Positions 6,872 to 14,477 of a stretch of 44,912 nt of DNA are shown here, piece after piece (positions within the stretch are counted from its first letter, which is position 1; every line of letters begins with the position of its first letter). The stretch comes from Akkermansiaceae bacterium (GTDB taxonomy: Bacteria > Verrucomicrobiota > Verrucomicrobiia > Verrucomicrobiales > Akkermansiaceae), in contig JAFLSS010000011.1 of the NCBI GenBank assembly GCA_022510805.1, forward strand, positions 1 through 44,912, read 5' to 3'. The notes under the pieces are model-generated. The model was not told where the DNA came from. It saw nothing but the letters and a program-made list of their open reading frames with translations, and made no database searches. Position numbers and translations under genes: made by a program.

Positions 6872-8089
6872 ATGGCAAAACACTATCCTACACGTTTTCA
6901 AAGAGCTACCTGCTGGGGCGCGCTCACGGGTATCAGCTTAGTCGTCATCGTAGCCCTACTCTGCGGCCTAATATATGGTCTCGGCAGCGCATTCATCGCG
7001 CTCGAGCCCGTGCTGCTGCCGGTCATCATCGCCGGTGTTTTAGCCTACCTGCTCTTTCCCTGTGTCGTGTGGGTGCAGAAAAAGCTCAAGAAGCGCGTGC
7101 TGGCCGTGCTGGCGGTCATGCTGGCGGCGCTGCTGCTGCTCGCGGGGTTGGCGGCCACCATCCTGCCGCCGCTGGTGAAGCAAACGCACGATCTCATCGC
7201 CCAGCGTGAGCAGATCGTATCCAGCGCCGCCACGGCCGGCGAGGAGTTTTTGAGCCAAAACTCAGCGGCTCAATATATTGTGGATCTGCTCTATGACCGC
7301 GCGCTGCATGAGGCCAAGGACTCCCTCGACCCGGAGGATGACTCGCGCCTCAACCTGACCCGGGCGCAGACTCACGCGGAAAAGGTGTCGGCCATGACGA
7401 ATTTTTACTCTACCAGCATCGCGGATGCCGGCATTCACTGGCTCACGGCGGGCACGCGCGCCATCTACGGCGCAGCGGGGTTCCTGATCGGCATGGTGAT
7501 GATCCCGGTCTTCCTGTTCTACTTCCTGCTGCACAGTGAGACCATCTCCAAGAATTGGCACACCATCCTGCCGCTGCGGCGCTCGGAATTCCGCCGTGAA
7601 CTCGTCGAGACACTCCAGCAGATCAATGGCTACATCATCTCCTTCGTGCGCGGGCAAATGCTCGTGAGCGTGATCGACGGCATCCTGCTGGGCATTGCCC
7701 TCATGATCATGGGGGTGCCCTATGCCATCACCATCGCCGCGGCGGCAGCCCTGCTGGGCATCATCCCCTACATCGGCATGATCTCCACCAGCATCCCCGC
7801 CCTCATCATCGCCTGGTTCACGTGGCATGACATGGGGCATGTGCTCGGTGTGGCGGCCATCTTCATCGGCGTGAGCCAATTTGACGGCTGGGTGCTGCAG
7901 CCCAAAGTTCTGGGCAAGCAGGTGGGCATGCATGACCTGACAATCATGTTCTCCGTGCTGTTCTGGGGCAGCGTGCTGGGCGGCATTGTGGGCGCTCTGC
8001 TGGCCGTGCCGCTCACCGCATCCATCAAGGTCATCTTCACCCGCTACGTGTGGCCATCGCTGAGCAATGAGGATCGCCCGCAGCTCTGA
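6872..8089 (+). CDS. AI-2E/TqsA-family integral membrane protein
   Basis: A 405-residue polytopic inner-membrane protein. Hydrophobic helices occur near residues 17-45, 47-65 and 75-97, a long soluble segment lies at about 100-205, and further helices lie at about 205-395. This layout and the C-terminal signature (GILLGIALMIMGVPYAI, LLGIIPYIGMI, GWVLQPKVLGKQVGMHDLTI) match the AI-2E transporter (PerM/YdiK/TqsA) family. Members are proposed exporters or Na+/H+ antiporters; the substrate here is unknown. The promoter places the start at MAKHYPTRF. nnr follows 25 bp downstream on the same strand, so the two may be co-transcribed. Confidence 0.9.
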   Translation: MAKHYPTRFQRATCWGALTGISLVVIVALLCGLIYGLGSAFIALEPVLLPVIIAGVLAYLLFPCVVWVQKKLKKRVLAVLAVMLAALLLLAGLAATILPPLVKQTHDLIAQREQIVSSAATAGEEFLSQNSAAQYIVDLLYDRALHEAKDSLDPEDDSRLNLTRAQTHAEKVSAMTNFYSTSIADAGIHWLTAGTRAIYGAAGFLIGMVMIPVFLFYFLLHSETISKNWHTILPLRRSEFRRELVETLQQINGYIISFVRGQMLVSVIDGILLGIALMIMGVPYAITIAAAAALLGIIPYIGMISTSIPALIIAWFTWHDMGHVLGVAAIFIGVSQFDGWVLQPKVLGKQVGMHDLTIMFSVLFWGSVLGGIVGALLAVPLTASIKVIFTRYVWPSLSNEDRPQL

Positions 8090-8114
8090 TCCGCCCCCCA
8101 CCCGCTTCCTCTAT

Positions 8115-9584
8115 ATGGATATACACACTTCTCACACCATGCGGCAAGCGGAGCAAGCGCTCTTTGACAGCGGAGCCTGCTCCTCGGATGAGCTCATGGA
8201 GAGCGCCATCGCCGAAGCTGTCGACCAGCTCATCACCGACCCCATCTTTACGGATGCCGCCACCCGCTTCCCGCGCGTCATCGTCTACGCCGGCAAAGGC
8301 AAAAACGCCGGAGATGCCATCGGCATCGCCCGCGAGCTGGGCTATAGCAGCATCTGCCTCCGCTGCGCCTGCAGCATCCGCCACATGGCGCCCGAAACCC
8401 GGCTGCAACTCGATAAAACGCGGGATGTCTGCCAGATCGAGCTGCTGGAGGAGGCGCCCGCTTTCCCCCCGCAGCACGGGTTGCTCATCATCGACGGCCT
8501 GCTGGGGAGCGGCGCCGCCGGCAGCCTGCGCGAGCCCTATGCCGCTCTGGTGGAGGAGATGAACACCCTGCGCGACACGCACCACCGCAGCCTCCTGCTG
8601 GCGGTGGATATCCCCACCGGGCTGGGCTGCGCGGCAGATGCAGGCGCCACCGTGCGGGCAGACGCCACACTCGCCATCGGCTGTGTGAAACCCGAAATGC
8701 TGGCCGACGGCGCAGAGGATTATGTGGGGCGGCTGCTCTGCGTGCCCCTGCCGGAGCTCACCCTCCCCGCCACAGATCCCCAAGTGGCCGAGCCGGGCAT
8801 GCTGCCCCGGCTGCCGCGCCGCCCGTACTCCTGCTACAAGAACCTGGCGGGGCGGGTGCGCATCATCGCCGGCTCACCGGGCTACACCGGCGCCGCGGAG
8901 ATGTGCGCCGAAGCGGCGGTGAAAGCCGGAGCCGGATTAGTGGAGCTCTACTGCCTGCCCGGCATCTACAGCATCCTAGCCTCGCGCCTCACGGCAGAAG
9001 TCATCGTCCGCCCTGTGAGCACCTATGCCGAAATCCCCGGCAGCGGAGCAGATGCGCTGCTCATCGGCCCGGGCATCGGCCACCCCGGCCCTGAGGACAC
9101 CGCCGCCCTGCGCGCGCTGGTGGAGGGCGCCACCTGCCCGCTCGTGCTGGATGCCGACGGGCTGAATCTCGCGGCGGCGGAGGGCTGGCACCTCCCGCCC
9201 CAGGCCATCCTCACCCCCCACCCGGGCGAGATGCGGCGCCTCTTTCCGGAGAGCGCCGGGATGAGCCGGCTCGAGACAGCACACGCCTTTGTGCAGCGCA
9301 CCCCCTGCACCCTGCTGCTCAAGGGCGCGCGCAGCATCATCACCAATGGCAGCGCCACCTATTACAACAGCACAGGCGGCCCCCACATGGCCAATGGAGG
9401 ACAGGGAGATGTGCTGGCGGGTGTCACCGCCTCCTATGCAGCACAAGGCATGGCGCCGCTGGAGGCCGCCCTGCTGGGCGCCTACACCTGCGGCCGCGCG
9501 GCAGACCACTCCCTCGCCTACTACCATTTCCCGTCCGCCGTCTCCGCCACACAACTGCTCTACCACCTCAACCCGGCAGATTAG
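8115..9584 (+). CDS. nnr: Bifunctional NAD(P)H-hydrate epimerase / ADP-dependent (S)-NAD(P)H-hydrate dehydratase
   Basis: A 489-residue fused metabolite-repair enzyme that restores NADH and NADPH damaged by hydration. The N-terminal YjeF_N (NnrE) half, about 1-215, carries VIVYAGKGKNAGDAIGIARELG and AVDIPTGL. The usual GNNGGDG loop reads GKNAGDA here, a noticeable change. The C-terminal ribokinase-like (NnrD) half, about 235-489, carries ILTPHPGEM, LLLKGARSIIT and the catalytic NGGQGDVLAG, usually GTGDVLAG. Start at MDIHTSHTM gives normal family length; an upstream ATG at 8067 overlaps the preceding gene. Its TAG stop interlocks with the TAA of the convergent PEGA lipoprotein gene in the tetranucleotide TTAG. 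Confidence 0.92.
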   Translation: MDIHTSHTMRQAEQALFDSGACSSDELMESAIAEAVDQLITDPIFTDAATRFPRVIVYAGKGKNAGDAIGIARELGYSSICLRCACSIRHMAPETRLQLDKTRDVCQIELLEEAPAFPPQHGLLIIDGLLGSGAAGSLREPYAALVEEMNTLRDTHHRSLLLAVDIPTGLGCAADAGATVRADATLAIGCVKPEMLADGAEDYVGRLLCVPLPELTLPATDPQVAEPGMLPRLPRRPYSCYKNLAGRVRIIAGSPGYTGAAEMCAEAAVKAGAGLVELYCLPGIYSILASRLTAEVIVRPVSTYAEIPGSGADALLIGPGIGHPGPEDTAALRALVEGATCPLVLDADGLNLAAAEGWHLPPQAILTPHPGEMRRLFPESAGMSRLETAHAFVQRTPCTLLLKGARSIITNGSATYYNSTGGPHMANGGQGDVLAGVTASYAAQGMAPLEAALLGAYTCGRAADHSLAYYHFPSAVSATQLLYHLNPAD

Positions 9585-10033
9585 GAAACCGCAGGGGACT
9601 CCAGCAGCTGCTTCGGCATGGGGCGCAGCGTCGGCACCGCCGATGCAGGCGCCGTGGCGCCGCCGCCTCCCGTGTATGGCGGGATAGCCGAAGGACGGAA
9701 ATCTGCCGCAGAGGGAATCTTGCGCAGCTCCAGCCGCGCCTCATCCTCCTCGATATACTGGGCGCGGGGATCATGCTTCGTCCAGAGGAGAGAAAGCCAC
9801 CAACTCGAACGCGTCGTTATCGTCTTAGCCGCCAGCTCATAGCCCGGCTTAGTGGCCACAATGCCGAGATCCTTATCCTGGCTGATCTTCACCGTCATAG
9901 GAGTCTCGCCCGGCTGGGGCTCACCATTGATGGAAATCTTGGCGCCTTCGGGGTGGGTGTGGATCGTGAACTCCTTGGAGCCGACACAAGAAACAACGCA
10001 CAGACTCAAGAGCACACAGGGAATAGCTTTCAT
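9581..10033 (-). CDS. PEGA-domain lipoprotein
   Basis: A 150-residue probable lipoprotein. The signal peptide MKAIPCVLLSLCVVSC ends in a lipobox (VVSC), placing the acylated cysteine at about residue 16. A short PEGA domain follows, about 20-70: FTIHTHPEGAKISINGE, GETPMTVKISQDKDLGI and KPGYE. These beta-sandwich modules are common in surface proteins of unknown function. The C-terminal third is low-complexity Gly/Ala/Pro. The start is supported by the GGAGAGG just before the ATG and by a promoter 8 bp upstream. It is convergent with nnr. Confidence 0.82.
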   Translation of the reverse strand: MKAIPCVLLSLCVVSCVGSKEFTIHTHPEGAKISINGEPQPGETPMTVKISQDKDLGIVATKPGYELAAKTITTRSSWWLSLLWTKHDPRAQYIEEDEARLELRKIPSAADFRPSAIPPYTGGGGATAPASAVPTLRPMPKQLLESPAVS

Positions 10034-10041
10034 ACCTCTCC

Positions 10042-10070
10042 AATCTACCCCACCACAAGCCCCTTGGCAA
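10042..10070 (-). promoter_or_regulatory. Promoter of the PEGA lipoprotein gene, leaderless geometry
   Basis: Minus-strand TTGCCA (10065-10070), 17 bp, TAGATT (10042-10047), 8 bp to the ATG at 10033. Confidence 0.6.
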
Positions 10071-10133
10071 TGAAAAATTGCGTCCCGCACACCGCAAAAG
10101 ACGCAAAATCCTCCTCAAAGCGCGTTTTTTCAG

Positions 10134-10162
10134 TTGCGCAAGCTCACTTCTCTTGCTAAACT
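10134..10162 (+). promoter_or_regulatory. Promoter of the 59-residue membrane protein gene
   Basis: TTGCGC (10134-10139), 17 bp, TAAACT (10157-10162), 9 bp to the ATG at 10172. The match is moderate, but spacing and distance repeat the leaderless pattern of the window. Confidence 0.5.
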
Positions 10163-10171
10163 AAGCGGCAA

Positions 10172-10351
10172 ATGAGTGAAAAATTAGGCATAGACGAAGA
10201 AATCGTGGCCATGGAGCAACAGGATAAAATAAAGAAAAACACCCGCAACCGGCATCGGCGCTACGTGGGGTCTTTCTGGCTGATTTTTTGCCTTATGGTT
10301 GCACTGGTGCCACTCTCACTGTGGTTGCTGCGCCTTTTGGGCATTCTTTAG
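10172..10351 (+). CDS. Small single-pass membrane protein (59 residues)
   Basis: Begins MSEKLGIDEEIVAMEQQDK, continues with a basic stretch (KIKKNTRNRHRRYVG) and ends in one long hydrophobic helix from about residue 35 to 59 (FWLIFCLMVALVPLSLWLLR). The basic-then-hydrophobic order suggests N-in topology. A promoter with correct spacing lies just upstream. The last 59 bp overlap, tail to tail, the end of the transglutaminase-like gene on the other strand, so the two mRNAs would be partly antisense to each other. I recognise no family. Short length makes this less certain than its neighbours. Confidence 0.55.
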   Translation: MSEKLGIDEEIVAMEQQDKIKKNTRNRHRRYVGSFWLIFCLMVALVPLSLWLLRLLGIL

Positions 10352-11447
10352 ACTCCGTAAGCGGCTGCGGCACACTGTACCGGATGCGCAGCGCGCGCGG
10401 GTAAAGCGGGTCATGCCCCACACGCAGAGCCCCCGGCAAAGCCGCCTGCAGCGCCGCCGCCCGCAGAGCATCGTCCGCATCAGCGCGGTCGCGGAGCTCT
10501 GCTATCTGCACACTCCACGACACCACCTCACCCCCGGCCTCACGCAGCGCAGCCAAGCAAGCCTCCACCGACTCAAACTCCCGCACCCCATCCGGGAAAA
10601 GCGCGCTTCCCTGCGCGCTGGGGAAAATACTCTTATCCCACCGGCGGGACTCCGCCATCTCGGCATCCGTCTTATCAAAGCAAGTGTGCAGCACCACACC
10701 GGGTTGATCCGGCACCGGGTCATCAAACGTGGTGTCCACATGCGCCCAGTGATCCCCCATCTTCACCAGATTCCACGCATGCCCCTGCCCGTCGGACAGC
10801 ATCTGCCCGCTCATCATACTGCAGGGCACACCGGCCAGCTGCAGCATCAACCAATAAGCCTGCACATACGAATCACAGACCCCCTTGTGCTCCAGCAGCA
10901 AGTACTTACCATCAAACGGGCTGTACTCACCCTCCGCATACTTGCGGTCAAAATTGGCATTGGCCGAGTCGTACTCACTGTGCAGCACAATCCAGTCATG
11001 CAGCGCCAGCGCCACCTCCGCCGGAGTCTTGGCAGAGGCCTTCACCTCCTCAAGCACGCGGTAAGCCTCCTGCAGAGCGGCCTGCTCCTGCTCATTGAGG
11101 CGCACCGCCTGATTCCCGCGCGATGCATTGAGCATGCGCACGCAGGATTTGTACGCCGGGATCAGCTTATAAATATCCCCCCACACCTCCACGCGCAGCT
11201 CTGCGATGCGGTAACTCGGCAGGAGAAAAAAAAGCTTATCGCGAGTCGCGGCATTGAACTTCTGGTCATCCAGGCGCAGCCATATTTCACCTTTGCACTC
11301 TATAGCCTGCTCCAGCAAGTATTCACAAGCGGCATTAAAATCCTGCACTTGGTATACCTCTTTCTCCGGCGGCAGCGCGATGGCAATAGCAGGCACGCGC
11401 AGCAGCAGCCCGATACTGAGGAATAATGCAGCACACCATTTCTTCAT
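10293..11447 (-). CDS. Exported transglutaminase-like (papain-fold) protein
   Basis: A 384-residue protein with a signal peptide (MKKWCAALFLSIGLLLRVPAIA) and a transglutaminase-core domain at about 140-250. The catalytic triad is visible: the cysteine in HKGVCDSYVQAYWLML, the histidine in GQGHAWNLVKMGDHWAHVD, and the aspartate of AHVDTTFDDP. Bacterial members are usually cysteine proteases or transpeptidases of the cell envelope rather than cross-linking enzymes. The N-terminal 130 residues are helical without a known domain; the C-terminal 100 residues are unassigned. A strong promoter places the -10 box 6 bp before the ATG. Confidence 0.88.
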   Translation of the reverse strand: MKKWCAALFLSIGLLLRVPAIAIALPPEKEVYQVQDFNAACEYLLEQAIECKGEIWLRLDDQKFNAATRDKLFFLLPSYRIAELRVEVWGDIYKLIPAYKSCVRMLNASRGNQAVRLNEQEQAALQEAYRVLEEVKASAKTPAEVALALHDWIVLHSEYDSANANFDRKYAEGEYSPFDGKYLLLEHKGVCDSYVQAYWLMLQLAGVPCSMMSGQMLSDGQGHAWNLVKMGDHWAHVDTTFDDPVPDQPGVVLHTCFDKTDAEMAESRRWDKSIFPSAQGSALFPDGVREFESVEACLAALREAGGEVVSWSVQIAELRDRADADDALRAAALQAALPGALRVGHDPLYPRALRIRYSVPQPLTESKECPKGAATTVRVAPVQP

Positions 11448-11453
11448 GCAGGC

Positions 11454-11482
11454 ATCTTAGCAAGGGTAGCTTAGGTTGTCAA
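11454..11482 (-). promoter_or_regulatory. Promoter of the transglutaminase-like gene, leaderless
   Basis: Minus-strand TTGACA (11477-11482), 17 bp, TAAGAT (11454-11459), 6 bp to the ATG at 11447. Transcription should begin at or next to the A of the start codon. Confidence 0.75.
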
Positions 11483-11524
11483 TGCTTCTTTATGATAGCC
11501 CGGTGGCGGGCGGCGTACAACAAT

Positions 11525-11557
11525 TCCGGCTTCACACGCTACACATGTGAAGCCGGA
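11525..11557 (-). terminator. 12-bp hairpin downstream of the GYF/Sel1 gene
   Basis: TCCGGCTTCACA (11525-11536) pairs perfectly with 11546-11557 across a 9-base loop. An outer GGCGGGC/GCCCGCC pair (11505-11511 and 11582-11588) could extend it. It lies 43 bp after the stop of the GYF/Sel1 gene and upstream of the next promoter, so a terminator role is likely. It lacks a T-run and could instead be a dispersed palindromic repeat. Confidence 0.45.
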
Positions 11558-11599
11558 GAGGTTACTCACTCGGGCTGCTTTGCCCGCCCTACAGAGCCA

Positions 11600-13144
11600 T
11601 TATTCGTCATCATAGTCTCGTCCCTCAATCTTGCGGAAGAGTTCCTTCGCTTCGCTGCTCCCCAGTGAGGCACCTTTGCGAATCCACTCCAAGCCTTTAT
11701 CGGTATCCTCAGATACACCCACACCCTCTACGTAGCACTTACCGAGACTGGCCATAGCATCAGGATGTCCGAGCTCTGCCGCCAGTCGATACCATTTGAA
11801 AGCCTCTGAGTCGCTCTGAGGCAGACCTTTCCTGCCTTGTTCATAGTTTCGACCTATGTCCTCTAAGCCCTCCATCATCATCATATATAACGCCCCATCT
11901 GCGATGACAACCAGAGGCTCAAAACGGCGTTGACGAAGCTCGCGCAATGCTTTCTTCACCATTTTATCGGCATCTTTTTCTTTAAATGGCTTTTCCCCGG
12001 AACGACTCATATCTAATTCTACCAGTTTCGCAAAAGCATTCCCCTGCTCTCCATATTGGCGCGCCTTTTTAAGAGCTGTAGTTCTGGATTTATCCATTTC
12101 CTCTGCAAGGCTCGCAATCTGAGCTATATCATATCCATGGTCAACAGCTTTTTTCAGCCACTTGGCAGCTGTTGTTTTACTGGTCGAGACACCTATACCA
12201 TTTTCGTAACAAAAACTAAGAACATACTGAGCCTCAGCTTGTCCGGATTCCGCTTTTTCCTTAAGCTGCTTGACAGCTTTTTTTGCCCAAGCCTCTACTT
12301 TCTCACCATCAGAAGAGACACCCACTCCTTGCGAATAACAGAAGGCGAGATTGAGCTGAGCATAAGCATTCCCTTCACGAGCCGCCTCAAGGAAGTATTG
12401 AGCAGCTTTCTTCCCATCTTTCTTAACACCCAAACCTAAGGCATAGCGCACCCCCATTTCATTCTGCGCAGTAGCTTTGCCATTCTCTGCCGCCTTCTGC
12501 ACGCGCTGCAGCTCGCGCTCAAAGTTGATCTCTGAGGGCCACAGGACACAATACCCCAGCACAGCCAGCAAGACGAACGCAACGGCGCCGATGGCTCCCA
12601 TTTTCACCAGACTCTTGTTGCCCATGGCTTTCTGCACCTTCGGGGAGAGATCCTGCCATTTCGTTTTGCAGGCATCGAGAGCCTTGCCGGCTTTCTCGCT
12701 GAGAACCTCGGCAGATTGCGCCACCTGCTGGGCAATATCCTGCGCGGATGATTTGAACACAGCTGAGCAGGGCTGCCACTCTGCCATGCCCTCTTTCCAT
12801 ACAAGCGCATGGGGCGGCAGCTCACCGCGCTTGAGCATATCACGGATGGCGGCTTCTGTGAATGAACCGATCTCCTTGCCATCGCGGCTCACCGTATATT
12901 TCACTTCTTGCGGCAGAGGCGGCGGCACAGGAGCAGCAGGAGCAGGCTGAGGAGCCGCCGCATTCACTTCCCCGAACACGGTAGAGCAGGGCAGCCACTC
13001 TGCCATGCCTTCTTTCCATACAAGTTCGCTCGGTGCCACCTGGCCGGAGCGGAGCATTTCTCTGATTTGCTCTTCAAAATATGGCCCCACGTTTTCGCCA
13101 TTGAGACGAAGATAATACTGTTGAGAAGAATCCGGAGTTGACAT
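11600..13144 (-). CDS. Membrane protein with two GYF-like domains and Sel1 repeats
   Basis: A 514-residue protein. Two GYF_2-like (DUF4339) modules occupy about residues 9-58 and 81-130; each ends in the same pattern, LVWKEGMAEWLPCSTVF and LVWKEGMAEWQPCSAVF. A proline-rich linker separates them. One membrane helix follows at 182-203 (IGAVAFVLLAVLGYCVLW), then Sel1 repeats at about 215-505. The GYF modules are probably cytoplasmic, binding a proline-rich partner, and the Sel1 solenoid is on the other side of the membrane. The central Sel1-coding part, about 12050-12450, is only about 40% GC against well above 60% in neighbours, suggesting a different origin or weak selection. The sequence ends RDYDDE. 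Confidence 0.85.
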   Translation of the reverse strand: MSTPDSSQQYYLRLNGENVGPYFEEQIREMLRSGQVAPSELVWKEGMAEWLPCSTVFGEVNAAAPQPAPAAPVPPPLPQEVKYTVSRDGKEIGSFTEAAIRDMLKRGELPPHALVWKEGMAEWQPCSAVFKSSAQDIAQQVAQSAEVLSEKAGKALDACKTKWQDLSPKVQKAMGNKSLVKMGAIGAVAFVLLAVLGYCVLWPSEINFERELQRVQKAAENGKATAQNEMGVRYALGLGVKKDGKKAAQYFLEAAREGNAYAQLNLAFCYSQGVGVSSDGEKVEAWAKKAVKQLKEKAESGQAEAQYVLSFCYENGIGVSTSKTTAAKWLKKAVDHGYDIAQIASLAEEMDKSRTTALKKARQYGEQGNAFAKLVELDMSRSGEKPFKEKDADKMVKKALRELRQRRFEPLVVIADGALYMMMMEGLEDIGRNYEQGRKGLPQSDSEAFKWYRLAAELGHPDAMASLGKCYVEGVGVSEDTDKGLEWIRKGASLGSSEAKELFRKIEGRDYDDE

Positions 13145-13201
13145 ATTGTATAGTAGTGAGATGGTTAGATATATTTAAACAATACAAAAGTATCCACCGG
13201 C

Positions 13202-13230
13202 AGTATATCACCTCATTTAGCGACAAACAA
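13202..13230 (-). promoter_or_regulatory. Likely promoter of the GYF/Sel1 gene
   Basis: Minus-strand TTGTTT (13225-13230), 17 bp, TATACT (13202-13207), about 57 bp before the ATG at 13144. Unlike most promoters here it leaves a true 5' leader of about 50 nt. Confidence 0.5.
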
Positions 13231-13355
13231 GTCTAAAATGATATCGAGTCCAAAAAAAGTGGCATTGCTTGGTCTCTCTTCCATGTGACACCCCCTAGGC
13301 TCCCCCTCTTTGCAATAAACAAGTCCGTGTGGATGCCGCGAGCGCGCGACCAACC

Positions 13356-13416
13356 AAGCTCTTGCCAGCGCAGCAGCACACAAAACTGAGTGCGCGGAAG
13401 CGCCGGGCAAGAGCTT
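13356..13416 (-). terminator. Extended hairpin after bioB, possible end of the sulfur operon
   Basis: AAGCTCTTGCC (13356-13366) pairs perfectly with GGCAAGAGCTT (13406-13416); shorter inner pairs (GCGC/GCGC, GCAC/GTGC) extend the stem. It starts 27 bp after the bioB stop. There is no T-run, so it may be a factor-dependent terminator or a 3'-end stabiliser. The rest of 13145-13442 holds only the GYF/Sel1 promoter. Confidence 0.4.
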
Positions 13417-13442
13417 GACTCACAGCAGGTGGCGGGGCGGGG

Positions 13443-14477
13443 TCAGGACTCGCTGCACACCTCCCGGAAGCAGGGGTGGGGCTCCTCTTCTGAGAAAAGC
13501 TCCTCCCCTGCCCCGGCAGCCGGGCGCAGCATATCCGCGTGCGGCAGCTCCGGCTGCAAGCCACAGGCCTCCAGCAGGCGGCGGTCTTCCGCAATCGAGG
13601 CATTATTGGCGGTGAGCAGCTTGTCCCCGTAGAAGAGCGAGTTGGCGCCGGCGTAGAAGCAAAGCATCTGCGCCTCCGGGCTCAGGTGCTCACGCCCGGC
13701 GGACAGGCGAACCCGAGTCCGCGGCAGCGCCAGCCGCGCCAGCGCCACCATGCGCACCAGATCCAGCGTATCCGGCGCCTGCGGCGCGGCATCTCCCAGC
13801 GGAGTGCCGGGGATGGGGATGAGCACGTTGATGGGGAAGCTCTCCGGCGGCGTGGGGAATGACGACACGACTTCCAGCAGCCGCAGGCGGTCCACCTGCC
13901 CCTCCCCCAGTCCCAATATACCGCCGCAGCAGAGCGAGATGCCGGCTTGCTGCACGGCATCGATGGTTTCCAGGCGGTCCGCATACGTGTGCGTGGTCAC
14001 GATCTCGGAATAATGCTCCGGCGAGGTATCCAAATTGTGATTATACGCCGTGAGGCCGGCCTCTTTGAGCGCCAGCGCCTCGGCAGAGCCGATCTTGCCC
14101 AGAGTCGCGCACACCTCCAGCCCCAGTGCCGACACCGCACGCACCATCTCCACCACCTCAGCGAAGCGCGCGTCATCCGCCCTGATGCCGCGCCACGCCG
14201 CGCCCATGCAGAAGCGGGTGGCGCCCATGGCCTTGGCCAGCAGCGCGCGCTCCAGCACTTTTTCCCGGGGCAGCAGCTCCTGCCGCGCGACTGCGGCATA
14301 GCGCGCCGATTGGGCGCAGTACGCACAATTCTCGGAGCAACCGCCGGTCTTGATACTCAGCAGCGTGCACACTTGGATGCGCGAGGTGTCCCAATGCTGC
14401 GCGTGCACAGCATGCGCCTTTTCTACGAGCTGCATGAGGGGCAGCTCCGCCAGTTGTTTGAGTTCGTCGAGAGTCAT
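13443..14477 (-). CDS. bioB: Biotin synthase
   Basis: A 344-residue radical-SAM enzyme that inserts sulfur into dethiobiotin to make biotin. The radical-SAM cluster motif is C47-SEN-C51-AY-C54. Family motifs follow: YNHNLDTSPEHY, GGILGLGE and NVLIPIPGTPLG, and the NANNASIAEDRRLLEACGL region near the C-terminus matches the segment that binds the second cluster. The final 30 residues are an extra Glu-rich tail. A strong ribosome site (AAGGAGG) lies 8 bases before the ATG, inside the cysI coding end; the genes overlap by 4 bp. No other biotin gene is in the window, so its place at the end of a sulfur-assimilation operon is the main contextual oddity. Confidence 0.95.
   Translation of the reverse strand: MTLDELKQLAELPLMQLVEKAHAVHAQHWDTSRIQVCTLLSIKTGGCSENCAYCAQSARYAAVARQELLPREKVLERALLAKAMGATRFCMGAAWRGIRADDARFAEVVEMVRAVSALGLEVCATLGKIGSAEALALKEAGLTAYNHNLDTSPEHYSEIVTTHTYADRLETIDAVQQAGISLCCGGILGLGEGQVDRLRLLEVVSSFPTPPESFPINVLIPIPGTPLGDAAPQAPDTLDLVRMVALARLALPRTRVRLSAGREHLSPEAQMLCFYAGANSLFYGDKLLTANNASIAEDRRLLEACGLQPELPHADMLRPAAGAGEELFSEEEPHPCFREVCSES

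Noticed and set aside
13145..13201. TATACAAT directly before the GYF/Sel1 ATG as a leaderless promoter
   Set aside because: The box ends only a base or two before the ATG and has no partner -35 at 16-18 bp; the TTGTTT/TATACT pair further upstream is better.
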